Positions 1 to 6,162 are shown, numbered from the stretch's first letter. The stretch: DNA of 6,605 nucleotides from Candidatus Helarchaeota archaeon (GCA_013375355.1 JABXJV010000432.1:1-6605), one strand, 5' to 3'. A program made the numbers and translations. Notes: generated by a model from the sequence alone, not told the origin.

Positions 1-1542
1 TGAGAATAAAGCAAGAGGATTTGAAGGCTGGATAGCCATTCCAAGCAGTAGGATTGGGTTTAAACCTGGTTCTTCTTCTTCGGGAGTTTCTTCGGGAGTG
101 GAAATTTTTTGGGCATAAATATCCTCATCAACTCCTCTATCATCTTGCCATGTGATAATTGCTCCTCCAGCTCCGTCACTAGAGATTTCAGGGAAGTCTT
201 GGGAACTTGTAGCGTTACATATGACCATGCCATTAGGCGTCCCCGTTACATTTCCACTTGAATTGATCCACTGCGCGTAAATATCTTGTCCAATTCTATC
301 ATCATACCACGTGATTACTGCGCCCCCAGCCCCATCAATACAAATTTTGGGTCTGTTTTGAATCCAAAGCGCATTGCATATAACCGTACCATTATTAATC
401 CATTGCGTAATTCCGTTGAAACTAACACGCTGTGCGTAAATGTCCCCAAAACCATCAGTTCTATAATCTACCCAAGTAATAATTGCGCCTTCCATACCAT
501 CGCCACAGATTTGAGGATACCTTTGAGCATTGCTGCTTTCCGTGGAGATCGCTGTTCCATTAACTGTCCAATTCACGACTCCAGACGAGCTTATTCGTTG
601 GGAGTAAATATCGTCAGTACCAGTTCTTTGATCTTCCCACGTTATAATTGCTCCTCCAACACCATCGCTGCAAATTTGAGGAACATTTTGATTAAGGGAT
701 TCATTACATAATACAACCCCATCGATGGTCCATTCGATATCGCCAGTTGAATTAACCCTTTGTGCATAAATATCAGTACCAACTACTCTGTCATCTTCCC
801 ACGTAATTATTGCTCCTCCGGCTCCATCGCTACAAATTTGAGGGCTATCTTGCATATTACTTGCACTGCAAATGGAAACTTCATTAGTCCATTGTAAATG
901 TCCACTTGAATTAACTCGCTGTGCAAAAATGGAAGAATTCTGCCACGTGATGATTGCGCCCCCCTCACCGTCACTACAAATTTGAGGATCGTTATCGAAT
1001 GACAGAAAAGTGGGGTTACATATCAGAACACCATTCGATGTCCAATTTACATTTCCTGTAGAATTAACCCTTTGTGCATAAATATCATCAGTAGCTCCTC
1101 TAAGATCTTGCCAAACAATGATTGCACCTCCAGCTCCATCGCTGCAAATTTGGGGACTTGATTGGTGATCATTTGCATTGCATATAATCGTCCCATTTTT
1201 ATCACCAAGCGATCCATTACCCCATTGTATATTCCCTTCCGAATCTACCCGCTGCGCGTAAATATCCTGAGTGATTCCTCTCGTATCTCTCCATGTGATT
1301 ATTGCGCCCCCGGTTCCATCACTACAAATTTGGGGGGAGTCTTGGGTACCGCTTATGTTACACATTATCTCGCCATTATTTTCCCATCCCAATATTATTT
1401 GGCTTGACGAGATAGCTGAATTTTCGATAGCTTGAATCCGTATGCAACTGTTTAATGTGGATAAAGAGCTCGCAGAAATTATTAGAATTGTGAATAAAGA
1501 GACAAAAGTTAAAATTTTTGATTTATTCCTTTTTAATTTCAT
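1..1542 (-). CDS. Secreted beta-propeller repeat surface protein, C-terminus cut by window edge
   Basis: The frame is open for 514 codons from ATG 1542 to the left edge with no stop. Residues 1-31 look like a signal peptide (basic start, then hydrophobic 10-27). Eight repeats of about 48-60 residues begin at P70, P130, P186, P234, P288, P343, P398 and P451. Each reads roughly PQICSDGAGGAIITW-x-D-x-R, then DIYAQRVNSxG, then W..NG..ICN. Residues 50-68 hold a lone end-of-repeat half, and the last repeat lacks that half, which fits a closed eight-bladed propeller. Residues 482-492 are a Thr/Pro/Glu linker, and 494-514 are hydrophobic and run off the edge, perhaps a membrane anchor. Many N-x-S/T sequons suggest an extracellular, glycosylated protein. 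Similar repeats are common in bacterial secreted proteins; ligand and function are unknown. AGGTG abuts the ATG (GTG 1545 is also possible). Cys33 could be a lipid site, but its lipobox is poor. The gene is G+C-richer than its neighbours. Confidence 0.88.
   Translation of the reverse strand, partial: MKLKRNKSKILTFVSLFTILIISASSLSTLNSCIRIQAIENSAISSSQIILGWENNGEIMCNISGTQDSPQICSDGTGGAIITWRDTRGITQDIYAQRVDSEGNIQWGNGSLGDKNGTIICNANDHQSSPQICSDGAGGAIIVWQDLRGATDDIYAQRVNSTGNVNWTSNGVLICNPTFLSFDNDPQICSDGEGGAIITWQNSSIFAQRVNSSGHLQWTNEVSICSASNMQDSPQICSDGAGGAIITWEDDRVVGTDIYAQRVNSTGDIEWTIDGVVLCNESLNQNVPQICSDGVGGAIITWEDQRTGTDDIYSQRISSSGVVNWTVNGTAISTESSNAQRYPQICGDGMEGAIITWVDYRTDGFGDIYAQRVSFNGITQWINNGTVICNALWIQNRPKICIDGAGGAVITWYDDRIGQDIYAQWINSSGNVTGTPNGMVICNATSSQDFPEISSDGAGGAIITWQDDRGVDEDIYAQKISTPEETPEEEEPGLNPILLLGMAIQPSNPLALFS
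124..1338 (-). repeat. Eight tandem propeller-blade repeats within the surface protein gene
   Basis: The coding repeats have a period of 144-180 bases (protein steps 60, 56, 48, 54, 55, 55, 53 residues). The most conserved part encodes the SDGxGGAIITW segment. The third blade (residues 185-233) is shortest and has lost the D-x-R...DIY stretch, keeping only NSSIFAQRV. The first blade carries an insertion (NGSLGDKNG) before its last strand. Divergence is at both DNA and protein level, so this is an old duplication rather than a recent tandem expansion. Confidence 0.85.
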
Positions 1543-1661
1543 CACCTTTTAAGAAAAATATTCACTAGGTAATCTAATATCTCAATTATCATGTTTTTAT
1601 AATTTATGTCATACAAAATATATCGTTTCTTTACTATTTTTTCTAATTAAACTTTGAATTT
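1543..1661 (-). promoter_or_regulatory. Promoter region and leader of the surface protein gene
   Basis: This 119-base gap separates two genes on the same strand. On the minus strand a TATA-like box TTATAAAAA lies at 1594-1602, which would give a start of transcription near 1570 and a leader of about 25-30 bases. A second candidate, GATATATTTT, lies near 1615-1624. The AGGTGAT ribosome site overlaps the start codon at 1541-1547. A T-run at the end of the upstream gene (1664-1670 region) could help terminate it. Box positions are judged by eye. Confidence 0.4.
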
Positions 1662-2600
1662 TTAAAAAAACTGAAGATCATTGCTATTCAAATAGACCAT
1701 AATGGACAATAAAATTAACAATATAACGAAGATTAAAATTAAAGCACTAACTCTATCAACTTTCCCCCCATTATCTAGCCCAACACAAATAAAAATTGCT
1801 GCAATGAAGCTTGTTAAATAAATCCAATAATGTATAATATCAAATATAATATCACGATAAAATATTGCGTAAAATGGAATAACAAAGAGAGAAAAAATAA
1901 ATAATCCTTGTATGATATTTAAAAATTTCTTTTTATTAATTGCAGAATAGGTAAGTAAACCTCCAAAAAACATCAGAATATTTGTGTACGAATATTTCCA
2001 AAAGTTAAAAGTTGCAAATGGTTCTGAATAAAGAAAAATTAATAAAATTGTAATTAATACAATTGAGCAACCGATGCTCATAATAAGATTTCTCCCAAGA
2101 GAATAGCCACTAGTAAAATGAGATTCTTTCCGTACACGAAATGAGTCATCTGAAAAAACACTTGGGGAATAAGTTTGGACTTCATTCGTCTCTTCTTCAG
2201 TAAATGAAAGAGCTTGTTCTGGATGCTTTATTGCATCGTATAAACTTGCTAATTTATCTTTCACATCTTCCCAATTTTTTAAATATTCAACAGTTTTATT
2301 TAAAGCTGGTTTAAAGGACATTACTTCATCATCTGATATTATTACTAATGCGTAAGTTTCACTACCACCACGTGCTTGGGCTAAGGAAATAGAAAAGCGC
2401 TGTGAAATACAATTAACTCCACTTAATGAAAAGGAATTAAATTCTAGTTGAGAACCAAAACCTATAGCATTTCTTGCAATTTCTGTTAATAGTTTATCAT
2501 CATTTTTGTAGTTGTTATCATCGATAAATATAGGTTCTTTTGGAACATAGCCTTTCCTTTCATCGAACTTACAAAGGAAGAGTCCTTTCATTAATTTCAT
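1662..2600 (-). CDS. Longin-like domain protein with five C-terminal membrane helices
   Basis: About 312 residues. Numbering here counts from the GTG at 2603 as residue 1. Residues 5-128 are soluble: strands around GLFLCKF and KGYVP, helix 37-50 (LLTEIARNAIGFG), strands 54-74 and 83-90 (TYALVIIS), then a long helix 97-127. This order matches the longin fold (two strands, helix, three strands, helix). Residues 129-170 are a polar linker rich in Glu, Ser and Thr. Five hydrophobic helices follow at about 173-192, 205-221, 228-249, 255-276 and 286-305. The longin part should face the cytoplasm. Longin-type proteins are numerous in Asgard archaea, but the longin call rests on predicted topology, not a signature motif. 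Three starts are possible: GTG 2603, ATG 2600 (chosen; same GTGATG context as the downstream gene) and ATG 2591, which has GTGAT 7 bases upstream and starts right at the first strand. The gene is divergent from a Rag-like GTPase 209 bases away. Function unknown; a membrane anchor or GTPase regulator is inferred. Confidence 0.8.
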   Translation of the reverse strand: MKLMKGLFLCKFDERKGYVPKEPIFIDDNNYKNDDKLLTEIARNAIGFGSQLEFNSFSLSGVNCISQRFSISLAQARGGSETYALVIISDDEVMSFKPALNKTVEYLKNWEDVKDKLASLYDAIKHPEQALSFTEEETNEVQTYSPSVFSDDSFRVRKESHFTSGYSLGRNLIMSIGCSIVLITILLIFLYSEPFATFNFWKYSYTNILMFFGGLLTYSAINKKKFLNIIQGLFIFSLFVIPFYAIFYRDIIFDIIHYWIYLTSFIAAIFICVGLDNGGKVDRVSALILIFVILLILLSIMVYLNSNDLQFF

Positions 2601-2603
2601 CAC

Positions 2604-2809
2604 TATTTTTATATTTTAAGTATTCTCATTTCTGCTAAACTTTTATTAAAAACTCATTCATTAAATATTTGTATATAATTTATTACTAATAAACTCTCAA
2701 TATTATCTTGCATATCTTTCCATTAATGATTAGCTTGGAAAATATAAATAAGGTTTAGGATTTAAAATTTTATTAATTTAATAATAATATCACAATTTGG
2801 GAGATTTAA
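2604..2809. promoter_or_regulatory. Divergent promoter region between the longin-membrane and GTPase genes
   Basis: This AT-rich intergenic stretch of about 206 bases has a promoter-like signal for each side. Toward the GTPase, a purine-rich GGAAA followed by ATATAAATA lies at 2737-2750, resembling an archaeal BRE plus TATA box; transcription would start near 2772-2776. Toward the longin-membrane gene, AATTATATA on the minus strand lies at 2672-2680, giving a leader of roughly 45-55 bases. The two boxes are about 60 bases apart, so a shared regulator could act on both. No clear operator palindrome was seen. Confidence 0.45.
2799..2803 (+). promoter_or_regulatory. Ribosome binding site of the Rag-like GTPase gene
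   Basis: GGGAG lies 6 bases before ATG 2810, a normal archaeal spacing. It supports this start over the later in-frame ATG at codon 6. Confidence 0.65.
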
Positions 2810-3730
2810 ATGAAAGTTCTAATAATGGGACTCCGAAGTGCTGGGAAGACAACTCTAGTTAAGCATGTTCTCGAGGGAAAAGAGTGGGATGAAATTAAAA
2901 ACCTCAAACCAACGGAGTTTGTAGAAACAACAGGTTATAAATATAGAGGATTGCTTGATGTGACTACTTTCGATTGCGGTGGTCAGGAATCCTTCATTTT
3001 ATCATATTTTACGGAACAATGGAGTCACAAAATATTTAGCGATGTTTCTGTATTTATTTGGATAATTGACAGTTCCGATTTAAAAATATTTAATGAATCA
3101 AAAAAAGAATTAAAAAAATCAATTAATTTTATTAATAATTATTCATCTGGAGCACGTAAATTTGTCATTGCGACGAAGTATGATATTAAAAAAATAACTT
3201 TAAAAAATATTCGTAAAGAACTCTCGGGACTTGGGATTGAAGAAATATCTGCTACTGCTATTCCATTAGGAATTGCACGTGAAATTGTTTGTACCATCTT
3301 AGATGGAACAATGACAAAAGAACTTAAATCTAAAATAATAAAATTAGAAAAAGAACTAAATAGGTTTAATAAAAAGATAAATGCGGTTGCATCTTTAATA
3401 ATCAATAAATCAGATGGTCTAGAACTGGCTTCTTCTGTTAATTCGCAGGAATTAAACCCTGAAATTTTAAAATATATATCAACCAGGTCATTAGTTCAAC
3501 CATTAAAAAGTACCCGTCAAATCTTTTCTCAACTAAAAAAAGGAGGATATGTAGAAGTGGAAGATGCAGAGCTGGGTTTATGGCATGTTGGGGCACATTA
3601 TATAAACATATTTGATATTAATAAAGAATTTGCTCTATTTTCTATTTTAGAAAAAAGAAATATCAAAATAATGACATTGATTAAAAATTGTAACTTAATA
3701 AAAAAATCGGTCTTAAAATATTTAGGTTAA
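2810..3730 (+). CDS. Rag/Gtr-like small GTPase with C-terminal Roadblock-like domain
   Basis: 306 residues. The N-terminal G domain has a clear P-loop GLRSAGKT (7-14), a likely switch I Thr35 (KPTEF), G3 DCGGQE (55-60), G4 TKYD (122-125, Thr instead of the usual Asn, as in Rho-type proteins) and G5 SATA (147-150). DCGGQE with its double Gly is typical of the Rag/Gtr and Arf-like side of the Ras superfamily. A charged helix (168-190) links to residues 191-306, whose alternating strands and helices (IINKSDGLELAS; ISTRSLVQPLKSTRQIFSQL; EFALFSILEKRNIKIMTLI) fit a Roadblock/LC7 domain, the arrangement known from eukaryotic Rag proteins and Asgard Rag-like GTPases. It should bind and hydrolyse GTP and dimerise through the Roadblock part. 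It has no lipid-attachment motif, so membrane binding would need a partner; the divergent longin-membrane protein is a candidate. It is convergent with the coiled-coil gene. Confidence 0.9.
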   Translation: MKVLIMGLRSAGKTTLVKHVLEGKEWDEIKNLKPTEFVETTGYKYRGLLDVTTFDCGGQESFILSYFTEQWSHKIFSDVSVFIWIIDSSDLKIFNESKKELKKSINFINNYSSGARKFVIATKYDIKKITLKNIRKELSGLGIEEISATAIPLGIAREIVCTILDGTMTKELKSKIIKLEKELNRFNKKINAVASLIINKSDGLELASSVNSQELNPEILKYISTRSLVQPLKSTRQIFSQLKKGGYVEVEDAELGLWHVGAHYINIFDINKEFALFSILEKRNIKIMTLIKNCNLIKKSVLKYLG

Positions 3731-3733
3731 TAT

Positions 3734-3770
3734 TTAGAACTAATGTTCTAATTTTATTGATTTTTTCCTT
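3734..3770 (+). terminator. Hairpin plus T-rich run between convergent genes
   Basis: A perfect 7-bp stem TTAGAAC/GTTCTAA (3734-3740 and 3745-3751) with loop TAAT begins 3 bases after the GTPase stop codon. T-rich sequence follows (TTTTATTGATTTTTT). On the plus strand this has the form of a factor-independent terminator, and the T-run alone is a typical archaeal stop signal. The hairpin also sits 2 bases beyond the stop codon of the convergent minus-strand gene, so it may protect or end both transcripts; the minus-strand side lacks a strong T-run. Confidence 0.6.
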
Positions 3771-4317
3771 TCTTCGGAGATTTCTTTACGGCTTCAAAAA
3801 ATCCTTTCATTTCATCTATCAATTCCGCCCTTATTGACGTAGGTTTCTTTTTTATTTTTTCTGGAGGAGGAGTTGGTTTTAATATAGACTTTCTAAAAGC
3901 ATCAATTTCTTCCTCGGAAATAGGTCCACTCGTTTTTTTTATATCCGCTTGTAAAGCTACAGGTTTTAAAGGTTTGGATGCCTTTATTGGTTCTTTGGGA
4001 GTTGTAGGAAAGCTATCAGGAAAGGTTTTAACCGGTTTACTTTGAAGCGGCAATTGAGTTGGTTTTTTGATAAGTGATTTAATTTCATCTAAATTATTTT
4101 TAATTGTGTTAATCATCGACTGGTGAAATGAATATATATCGATAATGGTATCAATGCCTCTCTCTAAACTCGTAATTCTTTTTTCTAGTTCAATTTCACG
4201 TTTTTCCATCATTCCAAATGCGTTAATTATCATCCTGAAAAAGTGATCAAATAAATTTGATACCTCTTCTACATTACCTTTCTCTAAAGCCTCCGAAAGA
4301 AATTTTCCGAACTCCAT
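3754..4317 (-). CDS. Coiled-coil, proline-rich basic protein; possible WH2-like C-terminus
   Basis: 187 residues; no recognised family. Residues 1-36 are helical (LSEALEKGNVEEVSNLFDHFF). Residues 37-84 are strongly heptad-like and charged (EKREIELEKRITSLERGIDTI), a likely coiled coil. Residues 85-130 are a disordered Pro/Lys/Thr linker. A short acidic helix follows (133-146, ISEEEIDAFRKSIL), then a proline cluster KPTPPPEK (147-154), a basic stretch, and a final amphipathic helix 162-179 (IRAELIDEMKGFFEAVKK) with a Lys-rich tail. The last helix plus VKK resembles actin-binding WH2 motifs, which also often follow proline-rich segments; this is a weak resemblance. It appears cytoplasmic, with no signal peptide or membrane segment. 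ATG 4317 is the first in-frame ATG and has only a weak ribosome site (TTGGA). It is downstream of the TPR gene on the same strand but separated by a hairpin. An adaptor or scaffold role is inferred. Confidence 0.8.
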   Translation of the reverse strand: MEFGKFLSEALEKGNVEEVSNLFDHFFRMIINAFGMMEKREIELEKRITSLERGIDTIIDIYSFHQSMINTIKNNLDEIKSLIKKPTQLPLQSKPVKTFPDSFPTTPKEPIKASKPLKPVALQADIKKTSGPISEEEIDAFRKSILKPTPPPEKIKKKPTSIRAELIDEMKGFFEAVKKSPKKGKNQ

Positions 4318-4348
4318 TTTATTTCCAACTCATTAATTATCTATAATA

Positions 4349-4372
4349 AATTATAAGATAGAACTTATAATT
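4349..4372 (-). terminator. Nine-bp-stem hairpin between the TPR and coiled-coil genes
   Basis: AATTATAAG (4349-4357) and CTTATAATT (4364-4372) form a perfect 9-bp inverted repeat with a 6-base loop. It lies 18 bases after the TPR stop codon on the minus strand and is followed by TTTATTATAG. It may end or attenuate the TPR transcript. It also contains TATA-like sequence (TTATAATTTATTATAG) that could serve as the coiled-coil gene's own promoter, 30-50 bases before its ATG. The two readings are not exclusive. Confidence 0.4.
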
Positions 4373-4389
4373 AAGAATTATTACAAAAA

Positions 4390-5712
4390 TTATTTTGGAT
4401 CGCTTAATTCTTCTAATTCTTTTATTTTATTTAAAAGGTCCAAGGCTTCTTTATTATCAGGATCAATTTTTAATGCGTTATTCATGCAATCTATGGCTTT
4501 TGGATAATTTTCCAAATTAACATAAGCAACACCCATTCCCAACAAAGCTTCAATATCTTCGTCGTCCAAGTCTAGAACCTTTTTGTAATTTTCTACAGCT
4601 TCTTCAAATTTACCTAGTTCTTTTAATAAACAGGCCTTATTATAAAAGCTATCAATGTCATATTCGTTCAGTTCAATAACTTTATCAAAAAATCTTATTG
4701 CTTCATCATTTTGATTTAATTGTTTTAAAACACAGGCTTTATTAAAATAAGCTAAATGATATGAAGGATCGATTTCGATCGCTTTATTAAATATTTCTAA
4801 TGCTTCTTCAAGCTTTAAAAGATCTTGAAGAATTAACCCTTTATTGTTTAAAGCATCTACATAATCAGTTTTTATTTCAATAGCTTTATTATAACATTCC
4901 AAAGCTTGTTCTCTTCGTTCAAGTCTACTTAATATATTACCTTTTAAGAACCAAGCTCTATGGTTCTCTGGTTCATACCCTAATATTTTATCAAAACAAG
5001 CTATAGCTTCATCAGATTTATTTATTTCCTGTAAAATATTTGCTTGTGTGAATAATGCTGCTATATAATTAGGTTTTTCTTTTATTAGTGTATTTAAACA
5101 GTTTAACGCCTCTTTAAATCTCTCTAAATTATATAGAATTAAACCTTTTTTATATAAAAGTGAGTGCTTTTTTGGATTTTTTTTAATAAAGTCATCAAAA
5201 ATTTCAAGAACTTTGTCTTGTTCGTTTAAGTAACTGAAGACAACTGTATCAAAAGCCATTATTAAATCTGCGTCAATCAAATCGGAAAGTAAGGCTTTTT
5301 CATAATATTTTATTGCCTCATTTTTATTTCCCAATTCTTCTAACACAATTCCTTTAATAATTAGTGCATAGTTTAATTCAGGAGTAAAAGATAGAATTTT
5401 ATTAAAACATTCAAGAGCACCTTTGAAATGACGCAATAGGAAATATGTTAATCCAACTTTAAACCATGCTTCCTTATTTTCTGGGTCTTTATCCAGGACT
5501 AATTTAAAATGATCTAACGCTTTTTTATATGCTCCTAATTCAAATGCTACATTTCCCTTGATTAAATTATTATTGATGTAAGTTTCTTTTGATTGACCAA
5601 ATTCTATATCTTGAAAACGGAAATTTTTAATTGATGCCACTCCATGTTTAATAATTTCATCGAATGACAGTCGATTTCCTTGAAATTCTCCCCAATTAAT
5701 CTTTTTTTTCAT
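4390..5712 (-). CDS. Tetratricopeptide (TPR) repeat protein, eleven repeats
   Basis: 440 residues from ATG 5712, or 457 from TTG 5763. Counting from the TTG, an N-terminal region (18-60) precedes eleven 34-residue TPRs at about 61-94, 95-128, 129-162, 163-197, 198-231, 232-265, 266-299, 300-333, 334-367, 368-401 and 402-435, then a capping helix 436-452. Typical TPR positions are visible (A-x-x-x-KG..L..L...EEAI..Y.KA....P). The fourth repeat is degenerate and one residue longer. Such arrays form a superhelix that binds peptides and act as scaffolds; the partner is unknown. There is no signal peptide, so it is cytoplasmic. The start is uncertain: neither codon has a well-spaced ribosome site. 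AGGTGG at 5782-5787 is 18 bases before the TTG, and the frame stays open to 5862 without an ATG. ATG 5712 was chosen as the first ATG. Confidence 0.88.
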   Translation of the reverse strand: MKKKINWGEFQGNRLSFDEIIKHGVASIKNFRFQDIEFGQSKETYINNNLIKGNVAFELGAYKKALDHFKLVLDKDPENKEAWFKVGLTYFLLRHFKGALECFNKILSFTPELNYALIIKGIVLEELGNKNEAIKYYEKALLSDLIDADLIMAFDTVVFSYLNEQDKVLEIFDDFIKKNPKKHSLLYKKGLILYNLERFKEALNCLNTLIKEKPNYIAALFTQANILQEINKSDEAIACFDKILGYEPENHRAWFLKGNILSRLERREQALECYNKAIEIKTDYVDALNNKGLILQDLLKLEEALEIFNKAIEIDPSYHLAYFNKACVLKQLNQNDEAIRFFDKVIELNEYDIDSFYNKACLLKELGKFEEAVENYKKVLDLDDEDIEALLGMGVAYVNLENYPKAIDCMNNALKIDPDNKEALDLLNKIKELEELSDPK

Positions 5713-5763
5713 TTTATATGTTTTTTTGTCGTCTAAATATTTTTTTAAAAACTCATTTTTCAA

Positions 5764-5870
5764 AAATTTGTCTATTTTTTTCCACCTATTTTTTTCATCA
5801 AATTGATTCTTGATAATTAATTTTAATATAAAAGTAATTTCATTATTGCAAAAACCGGGTTTTTACTCCA
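5764..5870 (-). promoter_or_regulatory. Promoter/leader region of the TPR gene with a dyad
   Basis: On the minus strand, TTTATATTAA at 5823-5832 is a good TATA-like box; transcription would start near 5797. Just upstream of it is a perfect dyad AAAAACC-G-GGTTTTT (5850-5864), placed where an activator or BRE-adjacent factor could bind. AGGTGG at 5782-5787 in the leader is a strong ribosome site in an awkward place: 18 bases before TTG 5763, and inside an eight-codon mini-frame (ATG 5798 to TAG). It is unclear which start it serves. Confidence 0.35.
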
Positions 5871-5949
5871 AAAAGCAAATTTTAGATTTTGAAATAATGG
5901 ACTAAGCCAATTTTAAAAGCTGCCTCATCTTTATTTCCCCAATTTTTGT

Positions 5950-6162
5950 TTAAACCAGCTGAGTAAAATATTTCGTATCATATTGCAATCTCCCCGCTGC
6001 CAGCCCCTCTAATACCGCATTATTCAACTTTTCAGCATCAAACTCCGGCTCTTTCTCCTTCTTAATCCGTTCCTTCACAATCTCCAAAGGTGTCAGACTT
6101 GTATTTCTTTTAGACAATGAAGTCAGACTGTAACTATTTTTCTTGAATATTATAACAAATTG
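5950..6162 (-). pseudogene. Start-less coding remnant, possibly a transposase/integrase tail
   Basis: The minus strand is open from 6162 to a TAA at 5950-5952 and has no ATG. The last roughly 55 codons read like real protein: LSKRNTSLTPLEIVKERIKK, then a Glu/Lys-rich amphipathic stretch ending in LQYDTKYFTQLV. The SLTPLEIV element resembles the ...TP-x-E... motif near the C-terminus of integrase-core transposases, but no catalytic residues are present, so this assignment is tentative. A 60-base sample (6001-6060) is about 45% G+C, well above the surrounding sequence, which points to a foreign or formerly coding origin. An 8-base direct repeat GTCAGACT (6092-6099 and 6122-6129) lies at its upstream end. 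Beyond about 6130 the frame looks like random AT-rich DNA. Confidence 0.45.

Noticed and set aside
286..711. Plus-strand open frame of 141 codons
   Set aside because: It is antisense to the propeller gene, which explains its regular composition; the peptide has no protein-like features or ribosome site.
124..1338. Tandem repeats as a CRISPR-like or non-coding repeat array
   Set aside because: Unit length (144-180 bases), variable spacing and full coding continuity show these are protein repeats.
1162..1407. Plus-strand open frame of 81 codons
   Set aside because: Antisense shadow of the same repeat gene; it follows the repeat periodicity of the real frame.
3139..3405. Minus-strand open frame of 88 codons inside the GTPase gene
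   Set aside because: The GTPase frame has all G motifs; the antisense peptide is a hydrophobic by-product of Lys/Glu-rich coding.
5782..5798. Eight-codon leader peptide before the TPR gene
   Set aside because: The frame is only Lys/Gly-rich AT sequence without its own ribosome site; kept as a note, not a gene.
6092..6129. GTCAGACT direct repeats as target-site duplication of an insertion sequence
   Set aside because: Only 22 bases lie between the two copies, both fall inside the same open frame, and no terminal inverted repeats are seen.
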